64,000 nt of DNA from Aspidiotus rigidus (GCA_035079385.1 JAVHKY010000023.1:2232001-2296000), one strand, 5' to 3'; shown: positions 43,641 to 56,690, counted from the first letter of the stretch. Notes: generated by a model not told the origin, from the letters alone. Program-made: numbers and translations.

Positions 43641-43965
43641 TAACAGGAAATCTGTTCCATGAAGGGTTTTCGAAAAATTTCCCCGTGCGTTGCGCGCTGT
43701 CCGGCCAAAACAAAAATGATCCAAGTTCAACCCTATTTGCAAAAATGGTTCAAGTCACAATCCTACCATATGTGTATAACTCGGATTAGACCTGGAAAAA
43801 TTTCGACCTCCGAGGGTGGCCCGGAAAAATTCCCATTTTTGAGCCATATCATATAATAGGAGGAGATTTGAGGAAATTTCAATTCTCGAGCCATAATACA
43901 TGATCGAAAAGGGACTTGGTAGGAAATTTCGACTTTCGAGCCGTTATATAGGATAGGAGTGAAAG
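43640..43965. repeat. hairpin and minisatellite module
   Basis: AACAGGAAATCTGTT (a decayed form of the AACAGG-GAA-CCTGTT hairpin) is followed by GAAGGGTTTTCGAAAAATTT, GCGCTGTCC and three diverged units of the 45-bp minisatellite. Confidence 0.6.
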
Positions 43966-44339
43966 GGACGTACAAAAACGAAGCTAAACGAGGAAAGCAT
44001 GAAACCTGTTTTACGAGTCAAATTGGTTTTGGTGTTGGGAATTCAAGTAAGCCATAAAGCTAGTCTGAAGGAGGCCTACTTAAACCTACTATAAACCTAG
44101 TATGAAATAAGACGTCATCAGTGACCTGGACTTATTTTAGAAGGGGACTTAGAAAAACGATGGCTTACTTAACGAAGTTGAACGAGGAATGCAGGGAACC
44201 TGTTTTATGAGTCAGGTATTTGGTATTGAACATTCAAGGAAGCCTAGACCTAGAGGACGCTAGTATAAAGAAGGCCTTGACCTACTATAAGCCTAGTATA
44301 ATATAGTTTGACAGTCTAAATTTTTCACGAATCTCCAGC

Positions 44340-44998
44340 TAAATATGATAGTTGAAATTGTTCCAAGTCCCTTTCATATCATATATAGCTCGAGAGTCAA
44401 AATTTTTTCCAAGTCCTCCTCCTATCATACATAGCTCGAGAGTCAACATTTTTTTTACGTCCCCCTCCTATCATACATAGCTTGCGAGTCAAAATTTTTT
44501 CTACGTCCCCCTCCTATCATACATAGCTTGAGAGTCAAAATTTTTTTTACGTCCCCCTCCTATCATACATAGCTTGCGAGTCAAAATTTTTTCTACGTCC
44601 CCCTCCTATCATACATAGCTTGAGAGTCAAAATTTTTTCTACGTCCCCCTCCTATCATACATAGCTCGAGAGTCGAAATTTTTCTACGTCCCCCTCCTAT
44701 CATACATAGCTCGAGAGTCGAAATTTTTCTATGTCCCCCTGCTATCATATATAGTTCGAGAGTCAACATTTTTTCTATGTCCCCCTCCTATCATACATAG
44801 CTTGCGAGTCAAAATTTTTTCTACGTCCCCCTCCTATCATACATAGCTCCAGAGTCGAAATTTTTCTACGTCCCCCTCCTATCATATATAGCTCGAGGGT
44901 CAAAATTTTTCTACGTCCCCCTCCTATCATACATAGCTCGAGAGTCGAAATTTTTCTACGTCCCCCTCCTATCATATATAGCTCGAGAGTCGAAATTT
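44340..44998. repeat. 45-bp minisatellite, forward array
   Basis: About 14 units of TATCATACATAGCTCGAGAG with a following TCRAAATTTTTCTACGTCCC. A TATAG/CTCGAG core gives partial palindromes. ORFs reading ISTLELYMIGGG are products of the repeat. Confidence 0.92.
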
Positions 44999-45345
44999 TA
45001 ACAGGGAATCTGTTTTATGGGGGGCTTTTTGAGAAATTTGCCGTGCGCCGTCCGCCGTCCCGTGTCCGCCGTCCGCCGTCCAGGGAAAACTCAGAAAAAT
45101 TTCGACTCTCGAGCTATATAATATGATAGGAGGGGGGCTTGGAAAAATTTCGACTCTCGAGCTATACATGATAGGAGGGGGACTTGGAAAAGTTTCGACT
45201 CTCGAGCTATATATGATAGGAAAGGGACTTGGAAAGATTTCGACTGTCGAGCAATATATGATGGGAGGGGGACTTGGAAAAATTTCGACTCTGGGACTTG
45301 GAAAAATTTAGACTCTCGAGCTATGTATGATATGAAAGGGACTTG
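44998..45345. repeat. hairpin, GCCGTCC run and inverted 45-bp array
   Basis: AACAGGGAATCTGTT and GGGGGGCTTTTTGAGAAATT lead into GCCGTCCGCCGTCC repeats. About five minisatellite units then run in the opposite orientation (GATAGGAGGGGGACTTGGAA). Together with the forward array it forms an inverted pair. Confidence 0.85.
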
Positions 45346-45539
45346 GAATATATAGCTGGAGGTTCAAGAAAAATTTAGACTCTCAAACTATATTATACTA
45401 GGCTTATAGTAGGGTTAGGCCTTCTTTATACTAGCCTTATCTAGTCTAGGCTTCCTTGAATTTTCAATACCAAATCCCATTTGACTCACAAAACGAGTTC
45501 CCTGCGTTTCTCGTTTAACTTAGTTGAGGAAGCCGTCGT

Positions 45540-45965
45540 TTTTTCTAAGTCCCCCTCCTATCATATATAGCTCGACAGTCAAAATTTTAACAGGGAACCT
45601 GTTTTAGGGGGAGCTATTAGAGAAAACTGGCGTACGCCATGCGCCGTGCGCCGTCCAGCGAAAAACTTGGAAAAATTTCGATCCTCGAGCCATATATGAT
45701 AGAAGAGGGACTCAGAAAAATTTCGACTCTCTAGCTATATATGATAGGAGAGGAACTTAGAGAAATTTCCACTCCCGAGCTATATATGATAGGAGGGGGA
45801 CTTGGAAAAATTTCGACTCTCGAGCTATATATGATAGAAGGGGGACTTGGAAAAATTTCGATTCTCGAGTCATATATGATAGGAGAGGGACTTGGAAAAA
45901 TTTCGACTCTTGAGCTGTCATATATACTTAGCTGGAGATTCGAGAAAAATTTAGACCCTCAAACT
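45540..45965. repeat. second hairpin and inverted-array module
   Basis: One forward unit, AACAGGGAACCTGTT (45589-45603), then a GCCGTGCGCCGTCC stretch and six units in reverse orientation. Flanks at 45390-45540 and 45965-46110 are duplicates of each other (CTATTATACTAGGCTTA; TTTTCAATACCAAATCCCAT). Confidence 0.8.
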
Positions 45966-46114
45966 CTATTATACTAGGCTTACAGTAGGTCCAGGCCTTC
46001 TTTATACTAACTTTATCTAGGTCTCCTTGAATTTTCAATACCAAATCCCATTTGACTCATGAAACAGGTTCTCTGCGTTCCTCGTTTAACTTTGTTAAGG
46101 AAGCCGTCGTTTTG

Positions 46115-46440
46115 CACTTTGGCCCGCTTCGTTCATAGGTGGGGCGTCAGTTGATCTCTCATCGCAAGCACGCAACAGAAAACCTACTTTGCGTTCTTTG
46201 ACTGAAAGAACGAGAGTTTTCGCACTTCTTCCCGCTTTGATCATACGCAGAGCCCTTGTTGATCTCTCACCGCGAACCTTCTACGAAAGATGAATTGATC
46301 GTCTCTATCCAATCCCCAAATGAGGAGAATTTCCGCAATTTTGAATCTGTTACCCGATGCTAGTCGGTCTCTCACTCCGCGAGCACTCAACGGCAAACGA
46401 ACTTGTCGACATTCCTTCCATATCCCCTGAATCAACAATT
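46115..46440. repeat. ~120-bp satellite (CACCGCGAG family)
   Basis: Units share CCCGCTTYGATCATACGC and GATCTCTCACCGCGA (near 46128, 46231, 46365). The same family is at 60900-61310. Confidence 0.7.
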
Positions 46441-46444
46441 TTAC

Positions 46445-46995
46445 TGCAGAATGAGAAAAATTTTTGATTTTTCATTTTGGAAATCACCTAGGGCCATTTC
46501 AATATCATTCTCGGACACGGCGCTAAACTTTACTTCAGAATTGAAAACAATTTTTGAAGACTACGCAACTTTTCATCTTGGAGGAATTTTGATTCTCTTT
46601 GAACCCATCATTTCATTTTGGTACTCCGAAGTACTTTTTAAGCAATTTTGTCGACTTGAAAATCAAATTCAAATTTGAAAGTTTGAACGATTTTCCAATT
46701 TGGGAAAATTTTGGCCATTTTTGTGCCCATTTTAGTACTTCGAGGAATTTTTCAAGCATTTTTTTCGGACTCAGCGCGAAATGCCACTTGAAAATCGAAT
46801 TATAATTCAAAAGGACGATTTTCCAACTTGGGGGAATTTTGAGCCTTTTTGGGCCTATTAACCCATTTTGGTGCTTCTTAGAATTTTGTTACTATTTTCC
46901 TCGTTTTCCCAGTTCAAATTCACTTAAAAAACAATAATTTGATTATTAAAATTTTCTAAATTCAGCTCAATACTGTAAATTAATCATTTTCAAGC
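46445..46995. repeat. degenerate tandem repeat, ~130-150-bp unit
   Basis: Phrases such as TTTTCCAATTTGGGAAAATT, CATTTTGGTACTYCG and TTTCGGACNCRGCGC recur at irregular spacing. Confidence 0.5.
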
Positions 46996-46999
46996 CCTA

Positions 47000-49480
47000 T
47001 TTTGGGAACCCTGGCGATTTGGTAAATTTTCGGCACATTTTGCTGCATCAAAATTCGTACATTTAAACTATGCGTCTAACGTTTTGCGTTTTCGCGCTAC
47101 GACAGATTTAGCGCAAACTCCCATTTAACTGGTAACATCTTTCTGGTCCACCCTGTATTCATTTCCTTAGGCCCCAAAATGTTAAATATATGTAGCAGAG
47201 AAATGATGCGTGAACAAAATCCAAAGTTTCCTGAACAAAATTATCACATGGATTTGAACGCAAAATTCCCCAGCCCAAATTTGAAGTGGTTGTAGCGGGG
47301 AAACGACGGGTGAACATAATTTAAAATTTGTTGAACAAAATTGAAGAAAATTATGGCATCAGTCGCGACTCAAAATTCCATCTTTAAGCGGGGGGCTGGG
47401 GAAATGGAGCCGGTGAATTAACTGGGAAGCCTTTCAACCTAACATACAGTATACTACTAAACCTATACAAGGTTAAGAGTAGAGGCGAACGAAAGGAGCG
47501 AGTAAGGCCGTAAGCTACTTAGCCCAACATACACGAGCTAAGGAATACTGGTAGAGGGGTACATCATGACCGAGATAGACGAATCGGAAGTTGATATTAT
47601 CGATGGAATCGATTCAATATGATTAATATATCAATATGAAGGTGTAGGAAGCAAGCATATAAAATGCTAGTATCTGTATGCGGGAGACATAACTTTTCGC
47701 TCACCTTTTTTTTGTCACAGCTTTTGTATTTTTTGCCCCTCATCCACATTGAAATACTGCTCTTTACCCACCCAGAAAGATCTTCGAGGTTCTCAACATA
47801 CCTAATTTAAGAATTTGCTCTTATAATGAAAGCTCTTGGATGAACCGCTCACCGTAGTTGAAAAAATGAGCGCGAAAGCATTTGAAAAATTTCATGGTGA
47901 CAAGTTGAAAAGGTTGCGTCGCCAATCATCGAGAGCTCATTAGCCCTGATTTTAGGAAAGATACGACAATATGTTCATTAGCTAATGAGTTGAATCGCCC
48001 ACTGGTACGATGTTATTAATGAAGGGTGTTAAGAATTTAAAGCAACCTACCACAGCTGCTGGCTCTTTAAGGACAAGGAAAAAAAGATGACTCGAGTCCA
48101 GAAATGGAATATAGAGCGACAAAGTTGTATTTTAAGATTTTTTTTCCATGCATTCTCTCCTTCTATAAGTTACGCATCCTCTCATCATGGTGATCGTGTA
48201 TGTTGAGGTTGACATTTTTAGTCTCCTTCTGCATTAAGTGGACAAGACTCGGTAATTTCTTCTTCAAGCAATCAGCGGTCAACATCAAAACAGGTCACTA
48301 CGACTTTCTCGCGATTATTAGAATTTCGCTTGTTCAGATTAAATTGTCCTGCGATCAATTTATATTTGCAGACGCAGTATACAGAGGGTCTATTTTATAT
48401 ACCATACGTATAGACCTATAAGAATTAAAATTGATTTATGATTACGAACTTGTATAGTAGTTAAGGAGTCTGTCGTGTGTCGTGAATATTGTAAAGAAAG
48501 AGTGAGAGAGAATAAGAAGTACTTACGCTATGTAATCTAAAATAGATTAAGTCGTTGCGAACGCAACAAGATTATCGTCTATTGCTTCGCCCATCATATT
48601 CATTTATTCCTAATACATCATTTTATTATACATATTTTATAAATGTGCTCAGTGAGCACGTAATGCTCAATTCAAGTCTGGTACATTTTGTACCTAGACA
48701 GAATTTCTATTCAAAAAATTGTAATTCGATTACAATGAACAAATTTTTCGTAATTTTTTTCTATCCCGGGCTTTTCTTTTGACATGTCGCTCGCTATACT
48801 CATTATGAAAATTAACGCAGTATCGTAGTGATATTCAGTTACGTGAAAATTGCACGTAACTTATGATTTTGAACCGGTTCTCTTCATTCGCGTATTGTAA
48901 ATTAAACCAATAACGCTTGGAACGAAATGACTTTCAACTATTAGGTACTCGTCAAGTTTTTGTTTGTGCCGGACAAAACGAAGGGACGAAGATCAACGAA
49001 TTTGCGTTCACGTAATTAAAAAGGTTTGGGCAGGTGATAAAAAGTAAAGATCGTATCGCGGACAGTTTGCGGCCAGCGTGCTGTCTTGTCCATTCATCCA
49101 TCAATCTATCCGAGTTCAGGTTAAAGAAGGTTAATTCCTGAATCGTGCCGTTAATTCATACACCTATTCTTAGAGAACACGTGGCACTCGCAATTTTTTC
49201 TAGGTGATCGGTTATTTAGGAATTTAGTGCGAATAACATTTATAGGCCGAAGAGAGTATACATAATCAAAAGTACGATATTGTACAACTTACAAATTTTG
49301 TAATAGGTAAGCTACATTCTACATTGCCAATCAGTCGATGATTTGTGAGAGCTGAGATCACAGAAATTCTATAATACTGATTTTCTGCAATACTTACTCG
49401 CAAATATGATTTACAGAAACATGTCTACCCAAGTAAATTAAACGTTTCTTTGGCAGCTTGACAAAAATTTATAAGAGTTG
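47000..49480. other. no supported gene
   Basis: AT-rich sequence with short frames only (48200-48421, 48555-48782). A weak tandem pair (GTGAACANAATNNAAANTT) lies at 47170-47350. Confidence 0.35.
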
Positions 49481-49484
49481 GAAA

Positions 49485-52400
49485 GGCTCTAGCCGTGTAA
49501 GGGGGGGAAAATGGCCTTGGTCGGAAAATGTTTCAAATGTCCGTCCAAATGTTGTCCCCAATGAGAAAACGTGAGATTCAAAAAATTAGACCCATCCGCT
49601 CATCCACATGGGATGCAGAGTCATTTTTAGGCCTAAAATCCAAATGGCTCTATCTCAGGCAATAATGATTGCACAGCGATGAAACTTGGGGACATTTTAG
49701 TATATGTGAACGTTCATCCATGGTATTTTTTTCAAAAAAAATCATTCATACTTTCCCTAGTTTCAAGCAATAACCAAACTTCAAACTCAAATAAAAAGAA
49801 AAGTCGGGGGGAGGCACCTGGGGAAAATCATTCATTTGAAGCGCCATACCCTCTACTACAACATACTTGAGTACCATAATCCTCGGTGAGGTGGAACGTT
49901 CCCAAAAAAATTAATATTTAATAAATTTCTGTGATTTTTCCATGAATAGCGGGGTGAGCTATGACTGCTACCGCAATAGACCCCGAGAAATTAGTAGTCA
50001 ATGATCGAGCTGCAAAAATACGCACCCTTCCGGTGGATGAAATAATGGGAATGTTGATAGACCAAAAATATATTTTTAGTATTTCGTTTATCGATTTGGT
50101 CAATTCTCATGTAAACACGTCCACCAATTAGGTGGAGTACGTTAGACTGAGAAAAATAATTGAAAAATTCTCCAGTCGCTGGAACAGTCTGAAAACAGTA
50201 GAGAAATGAGAAGATCCTATTTTTCAACCTGGAGAACTGCGATTTTTCATATTTCATTCATCAATTAGGTCAATTCTTAAGTAAACATGTCCGCCGAGTT
50301 TGAAAAAAATAGTAAAAAATTCTCCAGGCACTGGAACGTTTTGGAAATGAGAAAAAATCGAAAAAATCCACTTCTTCACCTTGGAGAACCGTGAGTTTTG
50401 GTATTTCATTCATCAATTAGGTCAATTCTCAAGTAAATATATCCGCCGAGTTGGGGAAAAAAAATCAAAAAATTCTCCAGTTTCTGGGATGCCCTGGAAA
50501 TAGTAAAAACTCTAAGTAATCCACTTTTCCAACATGGAAAACCGTATTCTGTTTATCAATAAGGTCAAATCCTACGTAAATATACATCTTACGAGTTGGG
50601 AAAAAATAGTCAATAAATTCTCCAGTGGCGAGGACGCTATGGAAATAGTAAAAAACCAAGGATACACACCCACCCCTAAGATTCATTTCCTTTACTTTAA
50701 AATGTAAAATTTTTATTTTTGTTTCCCTGAAGTTTTAGTGGTACAAACTGTGTTACGAGGAGCCGTGCACTTGCATGAAGTGGAGGAATCTCCTCTCAAG
50801 TTGAAGTGACAATGCTTCAAATATTGGAATTCATGAGCATGACAATACAAAGGAGATGATTGTCTTCTATTGCGTCTCGGGAAAGGATTCTTTCACATCA
50901 TGTGAGTGTACGACTACCAGTAACACAATTTGTACCGCTGCGACTCGAGGGGAAAAAAGTAACACATAAATCATAGTGGTGGGTGTGTCTCTTTGATTTT
51001 TTAATACTTTCAGAGCGTCCCAAAGACTGGAGAATTTTTTTCAATTTTTTTAAAACTCGGCGTAAGTGTTCTTATAAGAATCGACCATACCAATGAGCGT
51101 CTGGGGAATTTATTGACTATTTTATTCGAAATAGGGATGTGTTTACTTAAAAATTGACCTTATTGATAAATAGAATATAAAAATCACGATTTTCCAAGTT
51201 CAAAAAGTAGATATTTTCAATTTTTGATTTTCAGACTATTCCAGCGACTGGAGAATTTATTGACTATTTTTTCCAATTTCGGCGGAGGTATTAACGTAAG
51301 ATTTGACCTTTTTGATAAGCAACGTACCAAAAATCAGGTGGATTTTCTGGATTTGGTACTATTTCTAGATCGTTCCAGTGACTGGAGAATTTATTTATAA
51401 TTTTTTCCCCATTCGGCGACTGTATTTACGTATGAATTGACCTTATTAACAAACAGAATTTAAAAAATCACGGTTTTCCATGTTGGAAAAGTGGATTACG
51501 TAGAGTTTTTACTATTTCCAGGGTATCCAAGAAACTGGAGAATTTTTTGATTTTTTTTTTCCCAACTCGGCGAATATATTTACTTGAGAATTTACCTAAT
51601 TGATGAATGAAATACCAAAACTCACGGTTCTCCAAGGTGAAGAAGTGGATTTTTTCGATTTTTTGTCATTTTCAAAACGTTCCAACGCCTGGAGAATTTT
51701 TTACTATTTTTTTCAAACTCGGCGGACATGTTTACTTAAGAATTGACCTAATTGATGAATGAAATATGAAAAATCGCAGTTCTCCAGGTTGAAAAATAGG
51801 ATTTTCTCATTTCTCTACTATTTTCAGACTGTTCCAGCGACTGGAAAATTTTTCAACTATTTTTCTCAGTCTAACGTACTCCACCTAATTGGTGGACGTG
51901 TTTACATGAGAATTGACCAAATCGATAAACGAAATACTAAAAATATATTTTTGGTCTATCAACATTCCTAGCATTATTTCATCCGCCGGAGGGGTGCGTA
52001 TTTTTCAGCTCGATCATTGACTATTAATTTCTCGGGGTCTATTGCGGTGGCAGTCATAGCTCACCCCGCTATTCATGGAAAAATCACAGAAATTTATTAA
52101 ATATTGATTTTTTTGGGAACGTTCCACCTCACCGAGGATTATGGTATTCAAGTATGTTGTAGTAGAGGTTATGGCGCTTCAAATGAATGATTTTCCCCAG
52201 TTGCCTCCCCCCGACTTTTCTTTCTTATTTGAGTTTGAAGTTTGGTTATTGCTAGAAACTAGGGAAAATATGAATTATTTTTTTTGAAAAAAATACCATG
52301 GATGAACGTTCACATATACTAAAATGTCCCCAAGTTTCATCGCTGTGCAATCATTATTGCCTGAGATAGAGCCATTTGGATTTTAGGCCTAAAAATGACT

Positions 52401-52530
52401 CTGCAGCCCATGTGGGTGAGCGGATGGGTCCGATTTTTTGAATCTCACGTTTTCTCATTGGGGACAAAATTTGGACGGACATTTGAAACATTTTCCAACC
52501 AAGGCCATTTTCCCCCCTTACCTGGTTAGA
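49485..52530. mobile_element. 3-kb foldback (palindromic) relative of the MULE
   Basis: The left arm from GGCTCTAGCCGTGTAAGGGG (about 49486) reads inward as the reverse complement of the right arm ending TTACCTGGTTAGACC (about 52530). Examples of mirrored blocks: ACCTAATTGGTGGACGTG (51882) with its complement at 50117; ACCGAGGATTATGG (52131) with its complement at 49877. Pairing extends inward to about 50760/50915, leaving a short centre. The outer ~250 bases match the terminal repeat of the transposase-bearing remnant at 34640. No ORF of note is inside. It is a non-autonomous foldback element. Confidence 0.88.
50140..50690. repeat. ~150-bp tandem sub-repeats in the foldback left arm
   Basis: AATTCTCCAG recurs near 50168, 50316, 50470 and 50617, each followed by a CTGG-like segment and a YCAAWTAGGTCAATTCT stretch. 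The right arm carries the inverse set (ACTGGAGAATTT near 51030, 51250, 51385, 51535, 51690, 51840). Confidence 0.85.
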
Positions 52531-52574
52531 CCTTTGTTCTCTAGTTATACAGAAACAATATTGAAAATGACGTC

Positions 52575-52960
52575 ACGAAACTGTTTGTATGTAGATGACT
52601 TACTCTGTCCTTAGACTAGTGAAATTTTTTTCAATTTCTGAACTTCTCTTATCCTTGTATCGCCATCAAATTCATGCTCGAGATCGGTAACAGTATAGCA
52701 GTCTACATTATCGCACACGTGAAGATGACCATATTCGTTTATCAAAAACTCATTTGTCTCGGCCCCCTGTTGTCGCAGAACCGTTACAATGGCAACATTG
52801 TGGACTGGTTTGATCTTTTATTTTTTGTCACTGTTGCCATCCTTTCTCTAAAAAACCTGATTCATGTACCCTCTGCGCGTATGATGCTGTACACCACACA
52901 TTTGCGAACCTTTCTCGACTCCTTCTTGCTTAACTGTATCAGTCTTGAAAATATATCCTT
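52575..52960 (+). pseudogene. highly decayed Penelope-like RT fragment
   Basis: YVDDLLC (52590-52610) is followed in shifted frames by SYPCIAIKFMLEIG, which lines up with the YVDD...YPSIKFTLEIG segment of PLE1 and PLE2. The 134-codon frame 52674-53078 starts inside this relic and is not otherwise supported. Confidence 0.55.
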
Positions 52961-53259
52961 ATACGAACATACAACAGTAATGCATTTGTACAAGCTTCAT
53001 AAATTAGAAATTTTGCATAAACCAGCTTGTTGTATATTTTTTTTTTTTTTTTTTCTTTTTTTCATTTACAGAAAATGATGACTTTCTTGTTTTTTATTCT
53101 TGGAGAACTCATACTTATTTAGTCATTTGTAAAACACTGGGGTCTTTGAAGAAGTTTATGAATCTTTGCAGTATTTGTTCCAGGTTATATAGCCGGTCTT
53201 GAATAAGAATCGTCTTAAGGAGTAACGCGAGAGAAGATACAAAAGACCGCACAATAATT

Positions 53260-54110
53260 GAAAACACAAGCGCTTTCGGCTAATCAGCCTTTCTCAAATT
53301 ATGGAAAGCAACTGAACCCAACACCAACAAGAACGAGCGACATCAAACGAGATCATGACTGAAGCTACGAGTCATCGAAATGTGAATCATTCCCGCAGAC
53401 TAATTCGATCAATCCTTTTTCAGGAATGTACCTGTTCAGAACGATAACGCTACTTTTATTCCGATGTCGGAGGATTTCTATTTCCTCAATGGTTAGACGC
53501 TTGAACTATGAGTTTTCCCTATGAAGGAGGACTTCGGACCCCTCTTTAAAATTTTGACCACTTTTGATCAGGTGGTCAGCAAAGGCTGACTCTCCTACTT
53601 TCTTTTTCCTCCAAGCTTCTTTGTGTTCGTCAACTCTAATTTGGAGTTGACGGCTGGTCATCCCTATGTAGACAATAGGGCAATCTCCACAGGCCACCCT
53701 ATAAACCCCTCCCCTCTCGGCCTCTGGGATAGGGTCCTTTAGTTCGACGAAAAGGCTCTTAATCGTCTTGACATTATAGAAGGCTAGCCGAGAACCGAAG
53801 GGGCGGAGGATATGGCCCAACTGCGATGAAAACTTGCGCAGAAACGGGAGCTTATTCCACCGTTTCTTACCATCTTGGTGTAAATCCCGGGAGAGGGAGG
53901 TCGTAGAGTCAAGGCATTTCCTTGTGAGCCTCCTACGAACCATAAGGTCGACATCAATTCTGACCTGATTGACTCTAGCCAGGTGTTTTACAGTCATTAA
54001 TTCTTTCTGGAAAGCGGCTTGACTCAATGGGATATGAGTCAAGCGATGTATTAGGCTATTAAAAGTAGCAACTTTATAGGCAACAGGTACGTGTATGATC
54101 GGCTGAGAAG
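53260..54110 (-). pseudogene. Penelope-like fragment PLE4 (connector, GIY-YIG, 3' end)
   Basis: The frame 54042-53506 gives KHLARVNQVRIDVDLMVRRR, RLTRKCLDSTTSLSRDL, then GVYRVACGDCPIVYIGMTS and KKVGESAFADHLIKSGQNF. The GIY-YIG core is complete. It stops at TAG 53508-53506, where PLE3 has Tyr; the tail (RHRNKSSVIVLNRYIPEKG) continues in frame after it to about 53400. RT is missing. The 3' end includes GGCT-GATT-AGCC-GAAAGCG at about 53267-53290 (minus), the hammerhead-like helix II and core. It belongs near the PLE3 subfamily. Confidence 0.85.
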
Positions 54111-56200
54111 GAGTGTCAGTTGCTCAAGCATCAATTACTTTAACAATGAAGGGGGGGTTCTGTCTATTCATTTCTAATATTCTGCTGCGTCTGCTCTATT
54201 TTTCCTACTTTTTCACCCAATCACTAGTTCCAGATGTTATGGGCACATTATTTAATCTCATTTTTTGGTAAAAGAGGACTGACGTGTCATTGATGCGGAC
54301 AGCGTAGAAAGTATTATCACAGCTTTGTGCACTGACAAATCGAAGTCTTTTGGAGGTCTGTACCGGCTAATTTTCATACCTGCTACCTGTCTCACTTGGT
54401 GTCGAGAACTGAACTTCTATCTGATTTTTGGGCTCTAGTTCTAGAGCTAGCAGGATCTATATCAAATGCTACTACGATCTGGTTTCAATCGACGCTTCTC
54501 ATAGGTCTGAAGATATTATGCTGAATAAATAAATTGGTATCAAGACGTTTCACCGTCCATATACCTCCTCCTTAAGTTAGTGTCCCATGATATCACAGAC
54601 CTACAAAAGGATTGGGAATCTGTTGGTAGGATACGAGTGGTTCATCCACTGTAGCATGACATGTAGGCTTTTTAGAGGTGCTGCTTTGAAAAAAAAAGAG
54701 TATTCGAGGAAGTTTTGCCTCATCAGAATGTTCGAAACGAAACTGCAGCAAATATACTGCCAAGACAACAAATTTCACTTGGATTGATACATTTATGCCC
54801 TTTTCAACATGTGTTCCTCAACTAAGAAGTGCACGGCATTCAGAATACTTAATGACGATTCAGCGAAGAGACTGCATAATGCATACAAGTTAGTGCAATG
54901 AATACAAGCACGAATCGACTTATATTGCTGCAGGTTAAAATTATTCATATTTTTAATACCCTGGTACATGAATTTTTTCTACTATCATAATGAGTGCGTA
55001 ATAGAGCGCAAGACGAAATGTATGTTATCCAAAGTCCGAAGACGTGATCTTTTTCCCTTACGAAAATGCTATCGTGTACCTTGTACGCAGCAACGTGTCC
55101 CCTCGCCCTCCGCAGTCTAAAATGGAGCACAATACTACCGATAAGCTCTCCGCATGAGCTACTAGTATTAGATACTAAAGTATAAATACAGTACAAGTAT
55201 TATAATTCATAATACAGTTTCATTCGCATGTATCCGTAAACGAAATTTGTGAAACTTGCAGAATTTTTTATTCATACTGAGTGGTCTGCAACGATTATAA
55301 ATGGCACACACGTGAAGTACATAAGAAATCAACAGTAATTGAAACATGTTGTAATTAAATTCATATAACACGTATCACCGACAAACAGTGACGACGCCTG
55401 GAGGGTTCTTTCGGTAAATAGGTGCAAGTAAGTCGTACGTGTGAGATCAGTTTATTAATTGTATTGCAGCTTTTTCTCCCTCGTCATGGTAACGAATACT
55501 AATAACGTGAGTTGAAAAGCGGGTATTGAACAGTATGGCGATTGATTTTTGAAGCTTCATGACAGGCGCAAATCCAGACAAGCATTTTGAGCCAAACTTT
55601 TGGGACCGTTTGAATTTTTGGGTAACCCAGATTTTCGGTACAAACTTTTTCAATTTTCCGTTTCTTTTTTAGCATTTTATATGCTAATAAAATTACGATA
55701 CTCTTGAAGAAATGATCTGGCAGAACCGAATAATTAAAGATCATTTTTAAATATCTTTTTATAGTCGTGCAATCCAGCTACCAGTCAAGACGAAATAATT
55801 TTCGATTATGGATAAAGGGACCGTGAAAATAACAACCAGTTTAAACCTAGCTCTTTGTGATGGCATCATCATCCGTCGAATCGGCTGGTGACTTCATCAC
55901 CATACTTGACGTCATCTGCTTGAATTTGCCTGTGTCGTCATTGAGCTTGTGACGTCAGTGTAATCTTATACATTATATGCTAAGCCTAGTTTACAGCTGG
56001 TATAGCCTAATAATACTGTATACTAGGACTGGAAAACTCGAAGTCAGCCTAAAGGCCTATTATGTATACGCTAATGTCGTTTAGTATACTGTGTGCTAGC
56101 CCGGTAAACCAAATTGACCATCACTATATTAGTTAGTTTGTGGTCGTACGACTGGAAAGAGACCAAATATCATGGTACCATCAGAAAATCGTTGATTTTT
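54111..56200. other. no supported gene
   Basis: Mixed sequence. The short frames (54587-54787, 54945-55196, 55447-55744) show no domain and overlap on opposite strands. Confidence 0.35.
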
Positions 56201-56204
56201 AGTA

Positions 56205-56690
56205 AATTTTTGATATAAATCCACCAAATTTTGCCTATTCATTTCAGTTGATTGTTGGTCTGATATTATTCCTACTAAATGTTGACCATAATTTTTGGTT
56301 GATGTTTGATCACTATACAGAATTCACATTTCGACCCATTTTTGGCTGTTATATTGTCAATACAGAATGGAATTTTTCGTCGTTTCTTAGTCTAAAATTG
56401 ATATTGTATTTATTACTCTATTTTGACTGTGATTTCTAGTCGATTTCTGGACAGATATTTTGGGTGGTACCTTGATACATTTTGAGTAGATTTTTCCTCA
56501 AAATCAAGCAATATTTTTACTCTCTTTTTTGGTTTAAAATGAGTATTATGGGGCGAGCAGCATAGTCACTCACTCAATTTTGACCAAAATTTCCAGTCGA
56601 TTTTTTGGCAGATACCCCTAGGACATACCTTGGTCCATTTCCAGTCGATTTGTCCTCAACATCTACAAATACTTTTACTCTTTTTTAGCG
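56205..56690. repeat. degenerate tandem repeat, ~100-150-bp unit
   Basis: TTTCYAGTCGATTT with a following GGNCAGATA and ATATTTTTACTCTYTTTT occurs at 56430-56545 and 56590-56690, and weaker units lie upstream. Confidence 0.55.

Noticed and set aside
44775..45977. ORFs reading ISTLELYMIGGG repeats
   Set aside because: They follow the 45-bp minisatellite in both orientations and show no independent coding signal.
52674..53078. 134-codon ORF with membrane-like segments
   Set aside because: It begins inside a decayed Penelope RT and ends in a poly(T) tract read as Phe; composition alone suggests membrane segments.
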